A DNA stretch of 18,813 bases from Anaerolineales bacterium (GCA_024763295.1 JANTFU010000007.1:1-18813), one strand, 5' to 3'; shown: positions 6,650 to 13,700, counted from the first letter of the stretch. Numbers and translations are program-made. The notes: a model not told the origin generated them from the sequence alone.

Positions 6650-7396
6650 TTGCAAATCACAATTATCATCCCCACCTATAACGAAGCGGAGAACCTACCC
6701 AAATTGGTCTCCGCTTTACTTTCTTTACCTCTCGACATCAAAGTTTTGGTCGTAGACGATAAGAGTCCTGACGGCACAGGAGAAATTGCCGACCAACTCG
6801 CCAAAGAAAACCCGGCAAAAGTGGAAGTAATGCACCGAGCAGGCAAACTGGGATTAAGAACCGCTTACATCAGCGGTATTCAACATGCCCTCGCACAAGG
6901 TGCAGACGTGATTGGTCAGATGGACGCCGATTTCTCACATGACCCCGAACGCCTCGTCGAAATGGCTGAAATGCTCAAAAACCGCGATGTGGTACTTGGC
7001 TCGCGCTATGTGCCCGGCGGGCGCGTAGACGCCCATTGGCCCCTGTGGCGCAAGTGGCTTTCTGCCTTCGGCAACTTCTATGCACGCACAATACTCGGCT
7101 TTCGATTAAGGGATGTCACCACGGGCTACCGCTTATGGCGTCGCGAAACCCTCGAAGGGATGCCGCTCGAGCGCATTCAATCGAACGGCTACGTTTTTCT
7201 CGTTGAAATGGTTTATATCGCATACAGTTTGGGGTACCGGTTTGGCGAAGTGCCGATCTATTTTGCAGACAGACAATTCGGCACATCAAAGATGTCGCTA
7301 AAAATCCAACTCGAAGCCGCCATGCGAATTTGGGCTGTGCGCTGGAACTACCGTGACTTGCGCAAATATGGGATGCAAGCGCGCACGAAACAATAA
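6650..7396 (+). CDS. polyprenol-phosphate mannosyltransferase-like GT2 glycosyltransferase
   Basis: Family-2 glycosyltransferase close to dolichol/polyprenol-monophosphate mannose synthases, which load a sugar from a nucleotide donor onto a membrane lipid phosphate. Seen: ITIIIPTYNEAENLP at the N terminus, DDKSPDGT (36-43), the metal-binding MDADFSHDP (91-99), the VLGSRYVPGG block near 115-124 and VTTGYRLWRRETL. At 248 residues it is the short soluble type without the C-terminal GtrA-like membrane domain. The start chosen is TTG at 6650, because it sits right before the first beta strand and has AAGG 6 nt upstream. The longer frame would run back 24 codons into the preceding gene. It ends the signalling operon. 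The exact sugar is not provable from sequence. Confidence 0.88.
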   Translation: MQITIIIPTYNEAENLPKLVSALLSLPLDIKVLVVDDKSPDGTGEIADQLAKENPAKVEVMHRAGKLGLRTAYISGIQHALAQGADVIGQMDADFSHDPERLVEMAEMLKNRDVVLGSRYVPGGRVDAHWPLWRKWLSAFGNFYARTILGFRLRDVTTGYRLWRRETLEGMPLERIQSNGYVFLVEMVYIAYSLGYRFGEVPIYFADRQFGTSKMSLKIQLEAAMRIWAVRWNYRDLRKYGMQARTKQ

Positions 7397-7437
7397 AAAA
7401 ACATCTCCCCGGCAAAGACTTTGATGCAAAAATCACA

Positions 7438-7466
7438 TTGACACTCCCTCCCACATCAGGTATCCT
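7438..7466 (+). promoter_or_regulatory. near-consensus promoter of the SRP RNA
   Basis: TTGACA (7438-7443), exactly 17 bp, then TATCCT (7461-7466). The first base of the RNA's closing stem is at 7473, 6 nt after the -10 box, so the RNA is probably made with essentially its mature 5' end. The perfect -35 suits a constitutive housekeeping RNA. Confidence 0.8.
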
Positions 7467-7472
7467 TGCACG

Positions 7473-7580
7473 GTCTGGGCAGTCCGGCGCGGCGGAAGCC
7501 TCTCAACCCCGCCAGGTCCGAGAGGAAGCAACGGTACGGAGGTCGCTCCGGGTGCCGCCGGTTCCTGCCCAGACATTTTT
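7473..7580 (+). ncRNA. ffs: bacterial small signal recognition particle RNA (4.5S type)
   Basis: RNA scaffold of the signal recognition particle, which binds Ffh and delivers ribosomes making membrane proteins to FtsY. The conserved helix-8 core is plain: CAGGTCC (7513-7519), GNRA tetraloop GAGA (7520-7523) and GGAAGCA (7524-7530), matching the universal AGGUCC-loop-GGAAGCA pattern of small bacterial SRP RNAs. The ends pair perfectly over 10 bp (GTCTGGGCAG 7473-7482 with CTGCCCAGAC 7565-7574), and inner GC-rich arms complement each other. A TTTTTATTTT run follows the closing stem and probably ends transcription. The RNA is about 102-108 nt, ordinary for the short form. Open frames crossing this region on both strands are artefacts of its GC-rich stems. 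Confidence 0.92.
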
Positions 7581-7590
7581 ATTTTCTGCT

Positions 7591-7627
7591 CCCGCCGCCG
7601 TCCTCGGCGGTGGGGACGGCACCTAAA
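7591..7627 (+). repeat. GC-rich palindrome with CTAAAGC tail (REP-like)
   Basis: CCCGCCGCCG (7591-7600), loop TCCT, CGGCGGTGGG (7605-7614) form a 10-bp stem with one wobble pair. It is followed closely by GGCACCTAAAGC. A second palindrome at 8943 is also followed by CTAAAGC. The shared design suggests a repetitive extragenic palindrome family; two copies alone do not prove it. It has no T tract, so it is not a standard terminator. Confidence 0.4.
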
Positions 7628-7649
7628 GCTACAAAAATCCAAACACCCC

Positions 7650-7997
7650 ATGTCTCGTTGGTTGCAAACTCTGCTCATTGCCTTGTTAGGTCTCATTGCC
7701 GGTCTTTTCTACGGCTGGCGCATTGCCCCTGTCCAATATACCAACACCACCCCAGACACCCTCGCCCCCGAATACAAAAACGAATACGTTCTCATGGTCG
7801 CAGAAACCTATCAGGGAACAAACGACCTCGCCCTCGCCGCCCGTCAGCTTGGATTGCTGGGGAGTGCGCATCCTGCCCAAATTCTGGCAGAAAGCCTCAA
7901 AAACGCCGCCTACAGCCCACAGGAGAGCGAACGCGTCCAATTTTTAATGGATAAAATCGAAGATTGGCAACCAGCCTTAGAGGAATCCATCCCGTGA
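7650..7997 (+). CDS. single-pass membrane protein, paralogue of the next gene
   Basis: I do not recognise a named family. The 115-residue protein has one N-terminal membrane helix (about residues 6-24). A segment WRIAPVQYTNTTPDTLAPEY and a helical region resembling a short TPR-like pair (YVLMVAETYQGTNDLALAARQLGLL) follow. The helix orientation suggests the rest faces outside the cell. The next gene repeats the same architecture, pointing to a tandem duplication. The ATG at 7650 has no obvious Shine-Dalgarno. Its TGA overlaps the GTG start of the downstream gene in a GTGA arrangement, so translation is likely coupled. Function unknown. Confidence 0.7.
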   Translation: MSRWLQTLLIALLGLIAGLFYGWRIAPVQYTNTTPDTLAPEYKNEYVLMVAETYQGTNDLALAARQLGLLGSAHPAQILAESLKNAAYSPQESERVQFLMDKIEDWQPALEESIP

Positions 7998-8872
7998 GCA
8001 GAGAACGCATCCCCTGGCATTTACTAATTGGAATCGCGCTCGGATTTGGGCTGGGTCTCGTTATCTCATGGGGAATCGCCCCACAAGCCTATACCGTTAC
8101 CTCCCCCGACATCCTGCGCGCAGACTTCAAAGATGCCTACCGCGTGGTCATCGCCCAAGCCTATGCCGCAACAGGCGATCTGCAACGCGCCCAAAGCCGC
8201 CTTGCTACATTAGCAGACGAAAACCCTGTAGAAGCGCTCACCATCCAGGCTCAGCGTGAACTTGCCAACGAAAAAATGACTGAAAGCGAGAGTCTCGCCA
8301 ACCTTGCCGCCGCTCTGCAAACAGCGCAACGCGCTGCCGAAACCGCGCCAAGCGCAACCCCAAAACCCAGCCAAACGCCAAAAGTTACCAGCACAGTCAC
8401 GCTAATCGTTGCCGCAAAAACAGACGCCCATGAAGAGACAGCGCAAGAAGACCCGGATGTGCCGATTAGCACGCCAACAGACGTGCCTTACAACACCATC
8501 ACACCTGCGCCGACGTCCACCGCCATCCCAACGGTAAGCGCGCCTTATGTTTTGATGACGCAAGATGAAGTATGCAGCGAGAATCTTTCTGAGGGGCTGC
8601 TGATGGTCTTCGTAACGGATGCCCTCCAAAAGCCGATTGCGGGGGCAGAGGTGATCGTCGAGTGGGACGGCAATGAAGAGCACTTCTTTACCGGTCTCAA
8701 ACCGGAACTTGGCATGGGCTACGCAGATTTCACGATGCAACCCAACCAAAGTTATGCGCTACGCTTGGCAAGCGGTAGCACTGCGGTTGTGAACCTGAGT
8801 GCCCCACCCTGCCAAGATGCAGCCGGAAATCATTATTGGGGCGGCTTACGCTTGCGTTTTCAGAAGCCGTGA
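7994..8872 (+). CDS. membrane-anchored protein with Thr/Pro-rich stalk and Ig-like C-terminal domain
   Basis: Unrecognised 292-residue protein. Residues 1-30 include one membrane helix. A block (WGIAPQAYTVTSPDILRADF and the following TGDLQRAQSRLATLA helix) matches the preceding gene closely. An Ala/Glu-rich helix then leads to a Thr/Pro/Ser stalk (about 120-185) and a final region of about 105 residues (VFVTDALQKPIAGAEVIVEWDG and on) resembling a carboxypeptidase-regulatory-like or Ig-like beta domain with two cysteines. The start is GTG at 7994, overlapping the previous stop, with GAGGA 9 nt upstream. The frame is open 10 codons further upstream but without a ribosome site. Likely an exported surface protein; its partner is unknown. 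A strong bidirectional terminator lies 108 nt downstream. Confidence 0.75.
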   Translation: MSRERIPWHLLIGIALGFGLGLVISWGIAPQAYTVTSPDILRADFKDAYRVVIAQAYAATGDLQRAQSRLATLADENPVEALTIQAQRELANEKMTESESLANLAAALQTAQRAAETAPSATPKPSQTPKVTSTVTLIVAAKTDAHEETAQEDPDVPISTPTDVPYNTITPAPTSTAIPTVSAPYVLMTQDEVCSENLSEGLLMVFVTDALQKPIAGAEVIVEWDGNEEHFFTGLKPELGMGYADFTMQPNQSYALRLASGSTAVVNLSAPPCQDAAGNHYWGGLRLRFQKP

Positions 8873-8942
8873 TGAAAGCGGTGCGCTGAAAGTGATAAGT
8901 GACAAGCATTATTATCTCGGCGAAAAAATAACGCGAAGACAC

Positions 8943-8966
8943 GCCGCCGGAAACGGCGGCTAAAGC
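8943..8966 (+). repeat. perfect GC palindrome with GAAA loop and CTAAAGC tail
   Basis: GCCGCCG (8943-8949), GAAA loop, CGGCGGC (8954-8960) is a perfect 7-bp stem followed by TAAAGC. The tail matches that of the palindrome near 7591-7627. Candidate member of a REP-like family. Confidence 0.4.
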
Positions 8967-8979
8967 AAGGCTAAAAACT

Positions 8980-9017
8980 AAAAAGAGACAGTCATCTTCG
9001 AATGGCTGTCTCTTTTT
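8980..9017. terminator. bidirectional intrinsic terminator between convergent genes
   Basis: AAAAAGAGACAGTCAT (8980-8995) pairs with ATGGCTGTCTCTTTTT (9002-9017) around a 6-nt loop, with a single G-T wobble. It has A-rich and T-rich flanks, so it can work in both directions. It lies between the plus-strand surface-protein gene and the minus-strand LCP gene, exactly where a shared terminator is needed. Confidence 0.9.
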
Positions 9018-9051
9018 TAATCTCTATAAACGAACGGCTAGCTGCTCAAAA

Positions 9052-10482
9052 CTATGGCGGCGGCACCAAACCGCCCAACGCCCAGTCGTTGCCGAGCATA
9101 ATTTCCACATCGGCACCAGCAGAGGGGTCAAAGCTGAAGACAACCTGCTGGGTCGTGTTCGCCTGAACCAGTTCAAAGATGTAGCGCAAGGTATACAAAT
9201 CGGCTTTATGCAAGACGACCGTTGTGCGGTCATACGAGCGGTCTGCGCTGCCAATTCCTACTACATTCATCCCTTGCTCCGAAAAATAAACCTGCGAGCG
9301 CGCTGCGAGGTCATTCGCTTCGACAATGCCGTAAGCGCCGTTGAGCAAGTTGACGCGCGAGCCTTCTGCTCGCATCAACGAGACCGTATCGCCGGTTGCC
9401 ATGGGGCTACGCACACCGCCATTGAAAAAGATTTCATCGCGCAAAACACGAATCTGATCGGGGATGGGTTTCAAAATCGAAAGTCCGTCAGGGGAGGTGT
9501 CAAGAATGCCCATGTCGTAATTGATAACGCCTTGCTTAATTTGGCTAACATCAATTTGGGTTGCCAAAGCTGCCAATTTAAGCATATCTTCAAAAGACAT
9601 GTTCGTTGTCAGTCCAGCCGAGGCTTCGCGATAAATATCAGGTGCCATGCGCATCATGTCATCAAAATTCGACGGTGACAAAATTTGGTCACGCAACGCC
9701 ATGATAACCTGTTGTTGACGTTTAGCGCGATCTATATCTCCACCTTGCGTGGTCTTGCGATCACGGGCATACGCCAAAACCTGATAACCATAACGAATTT
9801 CGCAGCCCTTATTAAAAGGCTCCGGCGGTTTGGGACCGATCGGATCGATCTTGAATTTCTGATCGACACACATATAGAGACCGCCCATCGCGTCAATGGC
9901 TTCTTCAAAAGCATGGAAATCGATCGTGCCATAATACTGGATCGGCACACCCAAAAATTGTTCTACGGTTTTAACCGCAAGTCCCGGACCACCACCCGGT
10001 AGCTGATATTGCTCCCCAAGCGCCATCGCGGTATTGATCTTGCCGTAGCCAAAACCACCCGGAATATCCACCCACATATCGCGCGGAATAGAGAGCATTC
10101 CAGCGGTTTTGGTTTGCGGATCAATGGTGAAGACAATCATCGTATCGGAGCGCGGGGCATCACTTTCAAGGTCACGCGCGTCGACGCCGAGGAAAAGGAT
10201 GTTGACACGGCTGGCACCGTCCCAAGTGGCGTAGGTTGTGCCTTCTACTGCAATATCAGGTTCGGCAGTCGGAGCGGCTCCTTCGCCCGGGGCAGGCGTA
10301 TTTTGCGGGGTATCCACAAGCGCCACGCCCGGCAAGTTGACCATTGTCATGCTTTTGACAAAATTTTGTATCAAGTTGTAACCAACAACCGCCAAGACAA
10401 TTGCAACTACCCAGGTAATGAGTATACCCAAAGGGATACGCTTGACGAGACTTTTAATGTCGGTTTTTTTCTTTTCTTCCAT
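9052..10482 (-). CDS. LytR-CpsA-Psr (LCP) family protein with LytR_C domain
   Basis: LCP proteins transfer polyprenyl-linked glycopolymers to the cell wall from the outer face of the membrane. This 476-residue protein has a short basic cytoplasmic tail, one membrane helix (about 17-38) and a Pro/Ala linker. The LCP catalytic domain shows NILFLGVDAR (94-103), RSDTM (111-115), SIPRDMWV (131-138) and YARDRKTTQGGDIDRAKRQQ. The last ~90 residues (VNLLNGAYGIVEANDLAARS and on) match the LytR C-terminal domain. The ATG at 10482 was chosen over an upstream GTG because AAGGT precedes it and the longer form would overlap the HEAT gene. It is 32 nt downstream of that gene and probably in its operon. The acceptor polymer is unknown. 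Confidence 0.92.
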   Translation of the reverse strand: MEEKKKTDIKSLVKRIPLGILITWVVAIVLAVVGYNLIQNFVKSMTMVNLPGVALVDTPQNTPAPGEGAAPTAEPDIAVEGTTYATWDGASRVNILFLGVDARDLESDAPRSDTMIVFTIDPQTKTAGMLSIPRDMWVDIPGGFGYGKINTAMALGEQYQLPGGGPGLAVKTVEQFLGVPIQYYGTIDFHAFEEAIDAMGGLYMCVDQKFKIDPIGPKPPEPFNKGCEIRYGYQVLAYARDRKTTQGGDIDRAKRQQQVIMALRDQILSPSNFDDMMRMAPDIYREASAGLTTNMSFEDMLKLAALATQIDVSQIKQGVINYDMGILDTSPDGLSILKPIPDQIRVLRDEIFFNGGVRSPMATGDTVSLMRAEGSRVNLLNGAYGIVEANDLAARSQVYFSEQGMNVVGIGSADRSYDRTTVVLHKADLYTLRYIFELVQANTTQQVVFSFDPSAGADVEIMLGNDWALGGLVPPP

Positions 10483-10514
10483 AGGTTTACCTTGCGACGT
10501 AAATATCGTGGTTG

Positions 10515-11141
10515 TTATTCTAATTTCATGTAGACCATATCCAAGCCCAGTTTGACCAGTCCCTCTTCCGCCCAATGAGCAATTAAGGCGGATTCTTCGA
10601 GGGCTGCCATCAGGGCAGGGATAGCGCGCGTGTCGCCGATTGTAGCCAACGCACGAACGGCGCTCAGGCGTGCAGAATCGGGTTCGGGATGTGTTTCGAG
10701 GAAGTTCAGCAGTTCGGGAACTGCATCTGCGCCGAGGCTGACAATCGCGTTCATTGCCAGATTGCGGAGGATTCCGTCGGAGTTGGGCAGTAAGCCCAGC
10801 AGCGCGGGAACAGCCTTCGGGTGCGGGTGTTGCGCCAGTCCTAATGCGGCAGATTGCTGCACTTCGAGGCTTTCATCCTTCAGAGCAGCGATCAGAATAT
10901 CCACATCCACATCTTCCATTTGCGCTAAGGTGCTAATTGCCCACCAACGCTTTTCAGCGTCGGCGGAGGTAGCGAGTTCACGCAAAGCAGGCTGGGCTTT
11001 GGCACCTAAAGCGACAAGCCGATGTAAAGCAGCTTCAGCGCGGAGGTCATCCCCACTGGTGAGGTCGACAAGCAGGGTATCCAAACTTATTTGGGTTCGG
11101 GCGGCGGGACGGGCAAGTCGGCAACGGCGGTGGCTGTCCAC
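10515..11141 (-). CDS. HEAT-repeat protein
   Basis: Helical-repeat protein built from about five HEAT/PBS-lyase-like units (for example LRAEAALHRLVALGAKAQPALREL, LEVQQSAALGLAQHPHPKAVPALLGLL, ARLSAVRALATIGDTRAIPALMAAL). Such scaffolds bind other proteins; no catalytic motif is seen. The start is unsure. GTG 11141 has AAGG 6 nt before it but overlaps the Trm112-like gene by 55 nt, and its first ~18 residues are Arg-rich and unlike HEAT. TTG 11084 (189 residues) lies 2 nt after that gene's stop without a clear ribosome site. The longer form is listed as the outer limit. It shares an operon with the Trm112-like and LCP genes. Confidence 0.75.
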   Translation of the reverse strand: MDSHRRCRLARPAARTQISLDTLLVDLTSGDDLRAEAALHRLVALGAKAQPALRELATSADAEKRWWAISTLAQMEDVDVDILIAALKDESLEVQQSAALGLAQHPHPKAVPALLGLLPNSDGILRNLAMNAIVSLGADAVPELLNFLETHPEPDSARLSAVRALATIGDTRAIPALMAALEESALIAHWAEEGLVKLGLDMVYMKLE

Positions 11142-11308
11142 TTGTCGCCTTCGTCAATCAGCATCACGGGGATGTCATCAACAATCGGGTATTTGCGGTC
11201 GCAATCCTGACAGACGAGCCAACTTTCTTTTTCGACGGTGAGCAGCCCTTCTTTTTCACGCACACAGGCGGGGCAGCGTAGAATTTCAAGTAAATCTTGC
11301 TTTAACAT
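11087..11308 (-). CDS. Trm112/UPF0434-like small zinc-binding protein
   Basis: A 73-residue protein with the typical opening LLEILRCPAC and two Cys pairs, C12-x2-C15 and C33-x2-C36, that should hold one zinc. Between them lies the family's LLTVEKESWLVC stretch, then KYPIVDDIPVML. Bacterial relatives are small stand-alone proteins; the eukaryotic and archaeal Trm112 partner activates methyltransferases, but the bacterial role is less clear. The C-terminal Pro-rich tail (PVPPPEPK) is probably disordered. The start is ATG with AGGAG about 10 nt upstream. It is the first gene of the run with the HEAT and LCP genes. Confidence 0.85.
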   Translation of the reverse strand: MLKQDLLEILRCPACVREKEGLLTVEKESWLVCQDCDRKYPIVDDIPVMLIDEGDKWTATAVADLPVPPPEPK

Positions 11309-11403
11309 AGTTGTTTATCTCCTATTCAAGGCGGTATTTTATCAGATTTTAGATTTTAGACCTAAGACTTTAGGCTTGCCAGTTACAACCTGAAACTTGC
11401 CCC

Positions 11404-13281
11404 TTATTGGCAAATCCCCGCTTTTTTCATTTGTTTTTCGGCATCTTCGGTGCCGGGACCATACTCGCAGACGGCTTGCCAAGGTTCGTAATGGGTGTTG
11501 AAGACGTCGTTAAAAAGCACGCCGCCATCACGGTAAACAGTGCGTGTGATCGAAACATCGGCGCCTTGAGCCGCCCAATCGACTTGACGAACTTCGTTTT
11601 TGCCGAGTTCTTCATTTTCAACCAGAAGCGGTTTGGGTGCTTCAACCGTGTTAATGGGTCCGGTTGTTGTCCAATCGATGGCGCGATTGTCAGAGGTAGA
11701 GTAGAACTTCCACGTCAGGTTGCGTCCGGCAGCATCGGTGTAAGTTTCCATTAGCAGCCAGTAGGGCGTATCGTTGGTAAATTTAAAATCAACCACCGGC
11801 ACATAAACCGTCGCATCTAAGCCCACCAATTGTGGGTCTCTTGCGCCGCTGGCACTCTGCTCGTAATAATAAACGCGGTAAGCGTGCGAATGGCGTTCAT
11901 TGATCGGGAAGCCCGCAAAGAACGCCGTGCGGAAGAGCGTGGTGCTGACCTGACAAACACCACCGCCAACGCCCTTAATGGTACGTCCGCCATAGATGAT
12001 GAGCGCTTCGGCGTAACCGTTTTCAAGACTAATATCGCCAAGCATACTCGCCATCGAAAAAGTTTCGCCGGGGGCGATTAAAACACCATGAAAAGCAGAT
12101 GCTGCCGCTGAAATATTTTGAATGCGTTCTGCGCTGGAGCCGTAAAAATAGGATGTCTCAGCACGGACGAGTTCGGTGATGCCTAAATCGGCTGCTGTGG
12201 CGTAATCTGTTATCTCCGGCTCATCGGAAATGACCTGTACCGGGATTTGATGTGCTCCCGCCAATATCTGGTCGTGAATGACGACTTTGCTGGCATCCAG
12301 ATCGACTCTGCGCCCCGTCACAGCGGGACGCAGCAAATCGAGTTGGCGGGTCTCGTCATTGAAGATAAAGCGCGCATTCTCGGCGGAACGATCAACTTGG
12401 GCGGCGATATCTTGCAGGATATCGTCCAAGGTTGTCGGATCGAGCGTGACCTCCAGTTGGGTACCGTTATCTTGGCTGATTTTCTGTACCACGATCATAT
12501 TCGCGACGGTTTGCACGTCGAAATTCCAGGGACCGGGATCCTGCTGGTTGGCACCGGGCAAGATTAGGGTCAGGGGCGCACTCAATATCCGCCGCGCGGC
12601 ATCCGCTTGAGAAGAGACATCAAGCAATTCGGGCTGCGTCTCGTCGATGAAGAGATTTACTTCCCCATCACGGAAGGTTTTGAGCTGATTATTGAGCGCA
12701 ATCAACGTCGAATCGACATTTAGATAACGCCCGACTTGCCCCGGTTGGGCAACAACATCCGTGCCCTGAATTTCAAGCATGGCTTCGATCGGCGGCTGGT
12801 CAATTTCAGCCGCAAGACGCTGCAAATAAGTGTAGGTCACATTTTGGTCGAGTACGACAACCGCATCAGCCTGCAAACCACTACGGCGCGCATCGAGTTG
12901 ATCGGCAAAGGCGCCAAAAAGCCCGCCCGTGCGCCCAATCGCATACGCAGCTTGGGCAGATGCCGTCGCATCAAAAACCATGCCCAATTCGGCAGGCGAG
13001 GCAACCCACAGCTTCTCTCCATCACGCAGCAAAATTTGTCCGGTATAAGGGAATGAAAGCCGACTATTAAGCGTCACGGCTGCCTGTGCCGGACTCATAC
13101 CCGAAAGATCAACGCCCGCGACCGAGACACCGGGAAAGATGTGCCCGGCATTGACGAGTTGGTAGCCAAGCGTCCAGATTAACATGGACACGAAGAAAAC
13201 AAGCACGCCACCCAGCAACGCGGAAAAGGCTTGCGTGGCGAGCGTGACGTAGGAATTGGTTTGAGATGGTTGTCTTACCAT
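11404..13281 (-). CDS. VanW family protein with peptidoglycan-binding-like domains
   Basis: Large (625-residue) exported envelope protein. It has one N-terminal membrane helix (about 16-40), then GVSVAGVDLSGMSPAQAA, the start of a putative peptidoglycan-binding (PG_binding_4-like) domain. A second similar region lies near 230-350, followed by the VanW domain (about 370-530) with APGETFSM, GVGGGVCQVSTTLF (437-450) and NERHSHAYRVYYYE. Its C terminus has two Cys residues. VanW occurs in vancomycin-resistance loci, but most family members are general wall proteins of unknown activity and no resistance genes are nearby. The ATG at 13281 lacks a Shine-Dalgarno and follows a TATAAT box by only 8 nt, so the mRNA may be leaderless. 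A 95-nt spacer separates it from the Trm112-like gene. Confidence 0.88.
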   Translation of the reverse strand: MVRQPSQTNSYVTLATQAFSALLGGVLVFFVSMLIWTLGYQLVNAGHIFPGVSVAGVDLSGMSPAQAAVTLNSRLSFPYTGQILLRDGEKLWVASPAELGMVFDATASAQAAYAIGRTGGLFGAFADQLDARRSGLQADAVVVLDQNVTYTYLQRLAAEIDQPPIEAMLEIQGTDVVAQPGQVGRYLNVDSTLIALNNQLKTFRDGEVNLFIDETQPELLDVSSQADAARRILSAPLTLILPGANQQDPGPWNFDVQTVANMIVVQKISQDNGTQLEVTLDPTTLDDILQDIAAQVDRSAENARFIFNDETRQLDLLRPAVTGRRVDLDASKVVIHDQILAGAHQIPVQVISDEPEITDYATAADLGITELVRAETSYFYGSSAERIQNISAAASAFHGVLIAPGETFSMASMLGDISLENGYAEALIIYGGRTIKGVGGGVCQVSTTLFRTAFFAGFPINERHSHAYRVYYYEQSASGARDPQLVGLDATVYVPVVDFKFTNDTPYWLLMETYTDAAGRNLTWKFYSTSDNRAIDWTTTGPINTVEAPKPLLVENEELGKNEVRQVDWAAQGADVSITRTVYRDGGVLFNDVFNTHYEPWQAVCEYGPGTEDAEKQMKKAGICQ

Positions 13282-13289
13282 AGGGATGG

Positions 13290-13318
13290 ATTATAAAGTG
13301 GGAAGTGGAAAGTGAAAA
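13290..13318 (-). promoter_or_regulatory. candidate promoter of the VanW gene, close to its ATG
   Basis: On the minus strand TTTTCA (13318-13313), a 17-bp spacer and a perfect TATAAT (13295-13290) lie directly before the gene. Only 8 nt separate the -10 box from the ATG, so the transcript would have a leader of 0-2 nt. Confidence 0.5.
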
Positions 13319-13319
13319 G

Positions 13320-13376
13320 CGTAATGCGTATTTCGTATTTCTTAATTTGGCAGTTTTTTACGCAATACGCATTACG
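13320..13376. repeat. 18-bp inverted repeat (GTAATGCGTATT type)
   Basis: CGTAATGCGTATTTCGTA (13320-13337) and TACGCAATACGCATTACG (13359-13376) are inverted copies with one mismatch around a 21-nt loop. It sits between the end of the toxin-antitoxin pair and the VanW promoter. A related single arm (TACGCAACACGGAATACGC) occurs at 14708-14726, so this is likely a dispersed intergenic repeat; it may also end the antitoxin transcript. Confidence 0.6.
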
Positions 13377-13445
13377 AAATATGTAGTTGAAGTAATAAGA
13401 TTGGCTCTCTCTATGTCGCACTCATCCCCAAATTGACAATCAAGC

Positions 13446-13700
13446 TTACGCCTCCTGCGTTTCCTCATAAAGCTTTTGTTGTAACCAAAGATTAATGAGT
13501 GTCTCAATATCAACGCCATTTTTCTTTGCCTGCTTTTCGAGTGAAGCAAAGAGGTTTTCGGCGATTGGCACAGCACAAGTAATACGAAAAGAAACATCAG
13601 GATTTTCGAGATCATCGTAATCGGTCAGGTCGTGTTCGTCCCAGAACTCACCCATTTCTTCGTAGGACTTTGCATTTGAAAAATTATTATTTTTTTTCAT
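13446..13700 (-). CDS. CopG-type antitoxin of a BrnT-like pair
   Basis: An 84-residue antitoxin candidate. The N-terminal block EFWDEHDLTDYDD (18-30) is typical of CopG-family antitoxins paired with BrnT-like toxins. The C-terminal half (VPIAENLFASLEKQAKKNGVDIETLINLWLQQKL) fits a ribbon-helix-helix DNA-binding domain in which a short beta strand precedes two helices. It should neutralise the toxin and repress its own operon. The ATG overlaps the last codons of the toxin by 14 nt across an A8 run, indicating translational coupling. The gene is more AT-rich than its neighbours, which fits mobile acquisition. Confidence 0.82.
   Translation of the reverse strand: MKKNNNFSNAKSYEEMGEFWDEHDLTDYDDLENPDVSFRITCAVPIAENLFASLEKQAKKNGVDIETLINLWLQQKLYEETQEA

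Noticed and set aside
7466..7954. 162-residue and 87-residue frames across the SRP RNA
   Set aside because: They translate the GC-rich RNA stems and overlap the better-supported membrane-protein gene in another frame.
7995..8872. UGA stops of the two paralogous membrane proteins as possible selenocysteine codons
   Set aside because: Because selC is present, I read through both. The sequence after each UGA is short, unconserved-looking and soon stopped, and the first UGA is a normal GTGA coupling overlap.
11340..11395. Terminator after the VanW gene (CCTAA/TTAGG stem)
   Set aside because: The stem is only 5 bp and has no T tract; too weak to list as a feature.
11404..13281. Vancomycin-resistance gene
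   Set aside because: The VanW domain alone does not confer resistance and no vanHAX, vanS or vanR-like genes are present. A general envelope role is more likely.
13300..13376. CRISPR-like repeat cluster
   Set aside because: The repeated words are inverted, imperfect and lack regular spacers; no cas genes are present.
13358..13615. 85-residue minus-strand frame
   Set aside because: It is an alternative frame of the CopG-type antitoxin running into an inverted repeat; no domain is visible.
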